This document shows, piece by piece, positions 53,807-62,597 of a stretch of 64,000 nucleotides of DNA; positions within the stretch are counted from its first letter, which is position 1; each line of letters opens with the position of its first letter. The stretch comes from Siphonodentalium dalli (lineage: Eukaryota; Mollusca; Scaphopoda; Gadilida; Siphonodentaliidae): positions 49,510,911 through 49,574,910 of the forward strand of contig CP136066.1 in assembly GCA_032622095.1 (NCBI GenBank), given 5' to 3'. The notes under the pieces are model-generated. The model saw only the letters and a list, made by a program, of their open reading frames with translations, made no database searches and was not told the origin of the DNA. Made by a program: the position numbers and the translations under genes.

Positions 53807-56379
53807 AGTCCGGGAGCTAATAAGGGTACCCTTGCACCCCCTGGGACTTAACTTCACCCATGGCTGGTGTGTATTAGTATATCTTGAGTGGCTATTCGGC
53901 TATGGTGTGACAAATTGGGATACAGGGAGTGACATTGGCCAATGTTGAGGTGGATATGTATACAAGGATTGACCATGATCATGTATGAATATGTACACAC
54001 GGGATGACTATATAGCCATAGGTCAGGTGAAGGAGTATACCAGGTGACCTGGGTGAGGGTGTGTGTAAGAAGCGAATGGCTATATGGCCATTGGTGAGGT
54101 GCATATGTATACCGAAGTGACTTTATGGTCATTATTGTGGTTTTGATGCATATATTGATTGTCTATTTGACCATGCGTTTGGAGAATAGATAAACAGGGG
54201 ATGACCTTATGGCCACTGGTGAGATGAATGGGTATATAAGGAGTGACTATATGGTTATGGGTCATGTTCAGGAGTATACCAGGTGTGCCTGCATTGTGAC
54301 GCGTTGCTGTATGGTCATCCGTGGTCATGGGTCAGGTGTACATGTATACAATGGGTCACTATATTGTTATGTCTGTAGTGTTTATATATATATATATGTA
54401 ATGACTGTGATAATGGGTGGCTATCGCTTTCCACGATATGACTCTCTGACATGACCTCTCTATTGATTAACATATCCTTGAGTTATGGTGGAAAGCGATA
54501 GCCACCCAATGTACACATGTACAACCCCCCCATTACCACAGTCACTCCATATGTACATAAACACCACACAAATGACAACATAGTCACTCGCATTATACAC
54601 GTACACCTGATCATACAGCCATACTTGGCTATACCCGTACATACCACAAATGACGATACAGCCACGAGTCACCACGCATGAACACCAGGTATACATCTAC
54701 ACCCGACATATGACCATATAGTCACTCTATGTATACATATTCACTACATTCACGATCATATAGTCACTCATTGTATACATATTCACCTCACCATGTACCT
54801 TTCAGCCACTACATGTATACCTATTCGCCATACCATGACCATAGAGTCACATATATATACATATGCACATCACCAATGGTGAGCCCTTCCAGATATACCA
54901 ATACCCGCACATACGACCACTCATAAGTTCCATACTTGCCATACTTATACACGCCATCCATGATCATACATCCACTCCCCATACACCACCAATAATAACA
55001 CATCCACAAGATATATGAATATACGTCCCACCGTTACCAACAGGGCACTCCATATATACCCACACATCATTCATGACCATACCATAACTCACTGTATACC
55101 TATTATCCTCATCTATGACCATCGGGTAACTCACTGGTTGCCATCTTGGCTTCCACCCTGTACCCAGTTGATAAATTTTATCATAATGGGCCAGAATACA
55201 CACATATCATAGTTAATTTCAGTTCCGTCTCAAAGTTCTGCCCATTTCCTTTCAATAATATGGCCAGAATCACAAAAGATGTTCTCCGCAAAATTCCATA
55301 CTGCAACTTTGAAATGAATTTGTCATGCCCCGTACGGAACTGGGACAAACATAATAGAACGTAGTTGTTAGTTATAAGTGAGTCACAATTTGCTACTTTT
55401 TTTCGGATACTGCAGAGAATAATGTTCGGGAAATGTCAACTTTTAACTTTTTACCAATTTGGTTGCCATTTTGGAAGCCATCTTGAGCAATTTAGTCTAT
55501 ACACACCGTAGTGTGACACATTTAAGATAGACCAAAACAATAAACACCTTTTATCCCAAAGATAGCTGCATGTTACTTGAGTAAATGGTCGAAAAAGTTC
55601 ATTTTTGTCGATATTTATGTCAAGTTTGTGAGAGAAAAAAAACAATATTTCTGGTGATGTCAGTGGTAACAATAGTAAAAATGAGCCATGGTGCATCAGA
55701 CATGTTAGTATGCAATATATAGAATACATATTAGCCAATTGTATATATCAACCGCAACTTGTAAGCGATTGCAGGACACGCTGGTGTAATATTTACCATT
55801 TTCTATATATTGGCGTCCATATTGGCAGCTATTTTGAGCCAAAGTAAGAATTTTGGTTCCAGTGATTTGGAATATGAATACGTAATGATATGCGTCACTT
55901 ACATTACAAAGTTCTGGTTCATTTCTTGTTGAAATATGACTAGAATCCCACTTGTGATTTTTTTGTGAAATTTTATACCCCATTGTGTAAAATCGAATTT
56001 TTGAGGGATCGGAAGGGGGTAGGACCCCAATAATTGCACATTTAATTGCTCCAATGATCAGTTAATATAAAAAACACAAAATACAGTTGCATTGCTCAAC
56101 CAGTTCCAAACAGCATGAATTGATCTATAAGATATTTGTGAGGCCATTTTGGCGGCCATCTTGGATGGTGAGTTTCAATTTTGGTCCAAAAAAAAGTGTC
56201 ATTATGTCTTAGCTTCACGAAAATATATACATTTGTATGCCATCTTGTCTGGAGTCTAAATGGCCACTTTTGTTCTTGTTAACATTGCTTAAAAGTTGAG
56301 GACATAATAAGGAACACAATTAGTGGGGTCAAGTTAAGTCCTATGTGGGTGCAAGGGTACCCCTATTAGCTCTCGGACT
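53807..56379 (+). mobile_element. Minisatellite-bearing transposon, full-length copy 2 (2,573 bp)
   Basis: The terminal inverted repeats read AGTCCGGGAGCTAATAAGGG (left) and AGTCCGAGAGCTAATAGGGG (right, reverse complement), continuing with TACCCTTGCACCC and GACTTAAC. After the left repeat two opposed arrays of ~45 bp units run 53,880-54,890 with a hinge at 54,420-54,510. The right half (54,900-56,330) is non-repetitive and includes GCCATTTTGGCGGCCATCTT phrases. No transposase is recognised; the frames within the arrays come from the repeat. A target duplication is not evident. Confidence 0.75.
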
Positions 56380-56659
56380 TTTCCTAAACCTGTATCAACG
56401 GCTCGTCCAGAGTGGTCATTTCTGTTTACATGGACTTATTAACGTCGTTTTGTGGTAAAATTCTAGATACAACAAAAATCGCGGTACAGTCAATGCAATG
56501 CTGCCAACGCCTCAACTTTCAGAACGCCGATAATTCAAACCACGTGCGAATTGGTTAATCTCAAAATGGCTACCTGCTAATACTGAGTTTTGTTTAAGAT
56601 AGAACAACAATAGGTTGTGCCTACTGCGGACGGTTTTTGAAAACAACTGTTAACGTCAT

Positions 56660-56794
56660 GGTTTGGTGGAAAAACATACCACACATCGAAACTGGACTAT
56701 TATCACACCGGTCACCCGCGTATCATTAACACGGCGGAGTACCTATTGGCACGGATATCCGGTCGTCTGTTCAATGTTTTGGTGTCAAGAAAAT
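56660..56794 (+). pseudogene. Exon fragment related to the membrane-protein exon at 59.3 kb
   Basis: In the plus strand, KLDYYHTGHPRIINTAEYLL is open and its DNA (CACACCGGTCACCCGCGTAT) is identical over 20 bases to the coding strand of 59,243-59,262. The match weakens after AACACGG. A donor-like GTGAGT follows (56,795). The membrane anchor is not present upstream, so this is probably a partial duplicate. Confidence 0.4.
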
Positions 56795-58261
56795 GTGAGT
56801 TCTTTATTTATATGCATTTTATTTATAATTATTTCCGATTTAATATTAAGAAAATAAATCCATTGCAATATTCGTGTGTGTGGATAATCTGATACGCTTG
56901 CTTTGTTTGAATAATCTCGGTATGTTCAGAGACAGCTACAACGAAAATGGGAATAACAGTATTAATCGCTCTTTTTCACCAATAACAACTGGCGACGAAC
57001 GGATCAAAAGGACCATACTATATTATATAATATGTACCCCACAAAACATGATGGTAGCAGCTTCATCTGATGCATAATTCTCATAAAACAGCCTCTTCAA
57101 AACACGTCGATTGTAAACAAATTTGTACCAACAACTCGGTGAGAAATACCGGTTGTTGCGGTAAACAATACGTTTTGAGTACCAACTGACTCGGTGTTAA
57201 AGTTTCCCACAATTGGAATGTTTTCTTGAATTTAGGACACGTCGGACAGAATATAACCCAGAAATATAGCATGCTATACAACGGCCTATGAAATTTGATG
57301 GAACTGATGGGTTTTAAACCGATTTGGCACATCTGACCGTTTAAAAAAAATATTTATTAGCTCCAGGATAAGTTTTTTGCAAGTTAACATTATTTTTCCA
57401 TTTGTTTCCAGAAATGATATGGCAGATCATGTCCAGAGACTGTTCGGATGACAACAACAACAACACCAGAGCCTCAGGATTCCAGAAATTCTCAGCTCGT
57501 ATCCAGCATGTGTTATCAGATCAACCACATCGAGTTGGAGCTTGTACATGTACCACAAACGTTCTGAAATCTTTGAGTTAATTTTCAAAGTTACACCCAT
57601 ATGGTTGGCCATTTCAACTAATTGACATTTCAGTCCAAAAACATATGACAGGCCTACAAATCGACCAGTGTACCATTTCCAAGTGGTGGCATGCAGGCAC
57701 GACATTTCCAACTATTGGCCAATTTGGAAAACATTGGCTGAGTAGACACTCAAATTCCTTAACCCATGTTCCATAATAAATAGAATATTGATAACCAACT
57801 TCTCCCTCTTAACGCTCCATATACATGAACGCGTCGACATGGCATGCTTTGGTAATTTTTTCAACAATCTGCAACAATCGGACATTTTATTCTTGACACA
57901 ACGTTCGTTGGAAACGTTACACCAAGTATATAATAGGTTGAAATTGTTATCATTATTTGATTTTCCAAACAGTAATTAAGGGGGACATGTTGTTTTCAGA
58001 AGAACGAGAGCACAACAGTTGATGAGTTTGAAATGCCAGTTGGAAATTTCCAACCAAAGTTGATGCAATGGTATGTCAACTCTATGGATTTTGGTATGGC
58101 TGTTTGTGGATGGGTGCAGTTGGAAATTTCAAAGTGGAAACTCCCCCCAACAGGGATATGACAGTCATGTCCTCTGACCCATAAGTGTGTTAGTAGTATG
58201 CAAACAATACCCAGGTTTTTACAACAAACGAAATTGGAAGACATTGCTTTATTGTGAACAC
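56795..58261. other. Dispersed repeats, no gene recognised
   Basis: The 57,580-58,150 part shares phrases with 50.2-50.4 kb (GATTTTCCAA.CAGTA, TTGGAAATTTC). Frames at 57,081-57,332 and 57,427-57,711 have no domain. Confidence 0.4.
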
Positions 58262-58657
58262 TTAGTTCGTTGTCTTCTGTCTGTGGTTTGCATGGCCAGT
58301 GTTGTACTTGTAAACCCTGCCACATTCACAACTGAATGTGGTCCCACTGTGTACGGCAATTCTGTGAACTCTTAAACTGTTTGCGCCAGAGTAACACTGC
58401 GTACATTCTGATGATGAGCAGCCAGAGTTTCCACCGCATGCTTTTGCATGACGTTGCGGGTACTCTTTAGCGGTAAACGTGTTCCCGCGGGACTTACTTT
58501 TATATGGACATGAGCCAGTTTGTATATTCACGTGTGTCTGGAACGCCGTATTCTTGTAAAATGATTTTGTCCTTAATGACAAACCCCTGAGACTCAAAAT
58601 AGTATTTCGGAGTCCCCAGACAAATGTGCGGAGCTTCTGCCACCATTTATTAATCAA
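58262..58657 (-). CDS. Zinc-finger-like open frame (131 codons)
   Basis: The C-terminal half has finger-like patterns: CPYKSKSRGNTFTAKEYPQR followed by HAKAC, then CTQCYSGANSLRVHRIAVH, then FSCECGRVYKYNTGHANHRQ. CGRVYKY is common in C2H2 fingers. Spacings between the second cysteine and first histidine are shorter than the usual twelve, so the fingers are degenerate or differently folded. The N-terminal half is basic and unremarkable. The frame may be an exon rather than a whole gene. An alternative is a transposon-encoded zinc-finger protein. Confidence 0.35.
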   Translation of the reverse strand: MINKWWQKLRTFVWGLRNTILSLRGLSLRTKSFYKNTAFQTHVNIQTGSCPYKSKSRGNTFTAKEYPQRHAKACGGNSGCSSSECTQCYSGANSLRVHRIAVHSGTTFSCECGRVYKYNTGHANHRQKTTN

Positions 58658-59172
58658 TAATATCTTCTTCTTCTTCTTGTTTTTGTTGAAATGTTACCCG
58701 GAAAGAGAAACAAAAAGACTTTTAAATCGGGAAAACACTTTGGACGCTTGCAAAATATCCATACCAGTGGGTACTTCAACCGCGACAATAGGTACTTTCG
58801 CAAGAAATTACACCGATTTGTTGATACTCATAAAATTATCGACAACAATTATTTAAATCCATAATTTGGCGTTTTTGTATGGTTCTAACACACGACAAGG
58901 ACTTGTTCCTGTCAAAAGTAATGTACATCTTTTCGAAGCTTCAGGATGACATGGACAATTGAACACGGTTGTGATTATATCAATATTTAGTCAGAATTAT
59001 TTCCTCAGACTGTAATTTTTTTCCAAATAATCGTTTCAAATCATTAGAAAAGTCACGATTTAAATGGGTCAAAGAATTTCTATCAACGAGTGATAATCCA
59101 TCTACATAATATGTGGTTAACTGTTCTTCTGGGATATCGAATTGCAGTCATTTTAGCGATATTAACGTACAT

Positions 59173-59430
59173 ATATCTTCCTCCATTGCACGGGATAGGC
59201 TTGACCGGATTCTCGATTGGCGGTACGATCACCGTGTTGGTGATACGCGGGTGACCGGTGTGATTATAGTGGATTTCTGAAACCAAGATATGCACGTCTG
59301 ACACAACAATTTCGATGAACACATACAACATTACACAAAGAAATAAAAACAGTGCGCACACTGCGCGCTTATAGTTTGATATGACCACACGAATTGATTG
59401 CTGGACTCTACTCCGCGTCGGCATACAACC
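59173..59430 (-). CDS. N-terminal exon of a type II membrane protein, possibly exostosin-like
   Basis: The minus-strand ATG near 59,430 starts MPTRSRVQQSIRVVISNYKR, followed by a single membrane anchor (VCALFLFLCVMLYVFIEIVV), a stem with NHTGHPRI (one N-glycosylation site) and a proline-rich run ending PIPCNGGRYMYV. C..GRY.YV resembles the opening of the exostosin domain (C.GRYIYvYDLP), where Golgi glycosyltransferases begin. A GTACGT donor lies within GGAAGATATGTACGT (exon end about 59,173), just where the YDLP text would continue in the next exon. The full open frame runs 59,083-59,466; an alternative upstream methionine is at 59,466. The family is inferred from a short motif. Confidence 0.4.
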
Positions 59431-59466
59431 AGTGTATTTGTGGTCAACATTTGCAATACACCCCAA

Positions 59467-60904
59467 TGTGCAGTGTATTATGTCTTGGTGTAAACATTAT
59501 TTAATATGTTTGTATCCCAGATTTATATAACAATTTACAAGATGATGTTCATATATATGATTAAGTATGGTAAGTCTGAGAGAGAAGAGGATTTGACATC
59601 AAGCTCCAGGCGCTTATATGGAGCCATCTCCTCAGAAAAGAACAGTAAGTGCGTAGTGGAAAGATAGAATTAGAGATCGAGAGGTAGGAGACAAATCATA
59701 TGAAGTGGGAAACAGAGGAATTGATGAAGTAGAAGTAAAGGTAGAATTTAAGAATGAAAAAAGAAACAAGACATATAGACAAATTTAAAAAATGAGATGG
59801 TCACTGCTCTGTATATATCAGTTTGATATATAGATTTGAAATTAACGGTTGATTCATTTTACTATTTTTTATGGATCAGCCAAACGAGTTGCCAATCGAG
59901 GGGAGTCATTTGATGTGCCCAACATGTGCCCAACATGTGCCCAACTAGCAAACATGATGTCGTCGGAGTATTTGTCCAGCTGGTATTCAAGTTTCCCCGT
60001 ACACTGTCTGATAATTAGTTAGTTCAATTTAAGGGTCTCCGAACCCAAGACAATATCAGTTGTTTAAGGTACTCAATCCGATTCGATGTTCCCCATATCA
60101 TCAGATTCCAACAACAACGACATTTCTTGAAATGCCGCTTCAGTTATCAGAATCGATTATTTGACAACAAATAATGCTATCAAGTCAACTATATTTAGAA
60201 ATTGTCCAAAACTCAATTTCGTATCGAGAGTATGTCGGTTGGCATTCATCGAATATTTGCTAGGCCGCCAAATATTTCAGGTGGTGAAAAATAATAGATT
60301 TAAATAATCGATATATGATCACTCTGAGCATTGATTGGTGGGTTCCTGGACTCTAATCAGATATGTTTTACCCCGAAATCAAAGAAATAATATATTATGA
60401 TCATTAATTCGGATTGTGGATCCTTAAGTATGTGTAACTAGAATTGAGTATCCAGTATCGAGTGTAGGAACACATGCACTTCAGTTTTCAATGGAAAGCT
60501 ACCCTGCCATAATAACATTCTTTGTCTCATTTATTTTCCAAATCTGTTTTCAATCTGCCGCTATGATTAATTACAACTGCATCGTTAGATATTCAGATTA
60601 GAGCATGTTGTTGGTGTAACAGCTTTCACGATGCCTTACATTTCTGTGAACGGGTCATTTTCTTCGTGGAAAGTTCCACGCAACACATAATCCCACAAAC
60701 CGGCTGGCACCACCCTCTCACTATAATAAGCAACCGCCCAAGTTACAAATTCATTCTCAGAATTCCAAGTCCAGATCCTGGGGTAAGTTTTATTATGTGC
60801 TAACGGCATAGTATCGCAAGCTTTAAATTAAGCCTGATATTCGATTTTGTGTTCATTTCCGGATAAAAAATTGTTCTAAACAATTTCTTTGTAAGAGAAA
60901 TGCA
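59467..60904. other. No recognised feature
   Basis: AT-rich. A short CCCAACATGTG triplicate lies at 59,918-59,945. No exon was recognised. Confidence 0.4.
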
Positions 60905-61020
60905 TCTATTTTATATTTTGGAACTTTTGTCTGTGCGTATGTATGCCAATATGTATGTGTGTGTTATAGACTCGAAAACTGCCTGACTCAAATTTGGTAT
61001 GTAGGCCTACTTCGATTTAT
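60905..61020 (+). mobile_element. 5' fragment of a Helitron-like element
   Basis: TCTATTTTATATTTTGGAAC after host A (60,904), then TTGTCTGTGCGTATG and ATAGACTCGAAAACTGCCTG, match the 5' part of the family at 48.7 kb and 15.9 kb. No 3' hairpin or CTRR end follows, so it is truncated. Confidence 0.5.
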
Positions 61021-61059
61021 AGTTTCGTGTAAACATCCGGGCCGGATTCGTCATCTCAG

Positions 61060-61590
61060 GTTTAAGCATGGTCTACGTAAACCTCTAGGTTTAAACCGCC
61101 GTGAGTCAGCAAAACACGTGGTTTAAACCCGAGACCGCAGATCTAGGTGACGCATTCGTCATCTCTGGTTTAAACCTGGTCCATCCAGACCAGTGGTTTA
61201 GTAGTATTGTCTCTGTATCGTCGAGATAATTAAATGTACTTTCCTAATGCGGACCGCCTTGTTTTACTGATTGCGAAAATCAATAATTACGACAGCGGTC
61301 ATATTTTGATTGGAAATTTATAAGCGAGAAGCAGTCACACATATAAAGCGTATGGGGATAAGTTTTTGTCAATTTCAATATTGTTTTTGCGTTTTATAAG
61401 CTTAAACCGGAAACTAAACCATCTAATTCGGCGGTCCAGCTCAACCAACTTTATCAAGGCTAAACTTGAGATGACGAATCCGTCTTTTCTTCATCGCGGT
61501 TTACAATTGTCAAACTATCAGTCAAAGGGTGGAGTTGTAAATAATCTCGAGCCCGACTGCCGACTGGTGTTAGCATGTCACAGTTGATTC
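61060..61590. repeat. GTTTAAAC-rich repeat, copy 2
   Basis: Several GGTTTAAACC motifs lie at 61,060-61,205. Then come sequences matching 51,545-51,760 (CATTCGTCATCTCTGGTTTA, ATTTATAAGCGAGAAGCAGT) and 51,950-52,030 (TCAAACTATCAGTC, TTAGCATGTCA). Order and direction are the same as in copy 1. Confidence 0.6.
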
Positions 61591-61716
61591 ATTGGGACGT
61601 AAGCTTTGCTCAGATAGATAGATAATTTTATTGGCAAAAGTGCATTAAATATATACAAGAATACAGGAAATACAAAAATAATCATAAATAGGATTGAATC
61701 GTCAAGTGCATGAGAT

Positions 61717-62038
61717 GGGACCTCGGTGGCTCAATCGGTTAGGGGTACAACTCCAAGCCGTTTCGCCTTCCAGCGCTGGCGATAAGGGTTCAAATCCACA
61801 TGTTTCCATCGCGGACTTTGTAACTCGAAATCGTTATCTGGGAAAGTTGCCAGTTACTTGCCGATGGCCGGTGGTTTGCCGCACATGGTCGACGAGTTTA
61901 TCAGCCATTGAAATCACTGTTAGATTAGCCATACGTGTGCGGATTTCCTCCACCATTAAAACTGGCAATGTCGTGATATGGCCTTAGTGGCTAAAGCGAC
62001 ATAAAACCCCAATCAATCAATCAATCAATCAATCAAGA
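61717..62038 (+). mobile_element. tRNA-derived SINE (322 bp), Meta-domain type
   Basis: The tRNA-like head has an A-box TGGCTCAATCGG (61,727-61,738) and a B-box GGTTCAAATCC (61,787-61,797), the internal RNA polymerase III promoter. The 3' region (TTTCCTCCACCATTAAAACT, then GCGACATAAAACCCC) resembles the Meta domain of molluscan SINEs and ends in (AATC)n. Perfect 9 bp target duplications GCATGAGAT flank it (61,708-61,716 and 62,039-62,047). It depends on a LINE for mobility. The (AATC)n tail differs from the poly(A) of the LINE 560 bp away, so that LINE is probably not its partner. Confidence 0.85.
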
Positions 62039-62047
62039 GCATGAGAT

Positions 62048-62597
62048 CAGATACTTGCCCAGTTGAGGGTCAGCAAGATATGGATATATGACGATCCACA
62101 TCATGCTGACTCCCAAATGGGGTGCACACCTCGTGTGTGGCTGTCTTCCTGCCAACCCCATCATAATTTGTATTGAGTCAACTCCGGTTATGTCAACGAT
62201 TAAATGTAATAGTTAGTATATAGCAGACATATGTATATGCATATGCTCTTCTTTGACGGACCCGAGGGAGTGCATGTGGCATGTGGTCTAGCGGGTTTCT
62301 TAAATATGTAAACCAAGGTAGCCCCCATTTTCAAAGAAACCCGCCAGGCCAGTTGGATGAGATCCAGTTAGAACACTAGAACATTATATTGTCGAATGTG
62401 ACGTAAGGTGTGGAGTCGTTGCACGTTGCATACTGATTTGAAGCGTCACACATGTACTAAATAGCAAATCGCGATTAACAAATCTAGAACGAACTATACA
62501 TGCTTGATATTAAGAGTTATGGTGCCATAGGTAACGTACGCATTCTGGGCAGTATGGGTTATTACAAGTCACTGACGTGGGATATGAATCGATGAAA
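62048..62597. other. No recognised feature
   Basis: Unique-looking sequence between the SINE and the LINE 3' end. Confidence 0.4.

Noticed and set aside
59926-59948. GTGCCCAACAT triplicate as a regulatory repeat
   Set aside because: Only three short copies with no associated gene start.
61717-61800. Functional tRNA gene
   Set aside because: It has A- and B-boxes, but the cloverleaf is not conserved and it continues into a SINE body with (AATC)n tail and target duplications.
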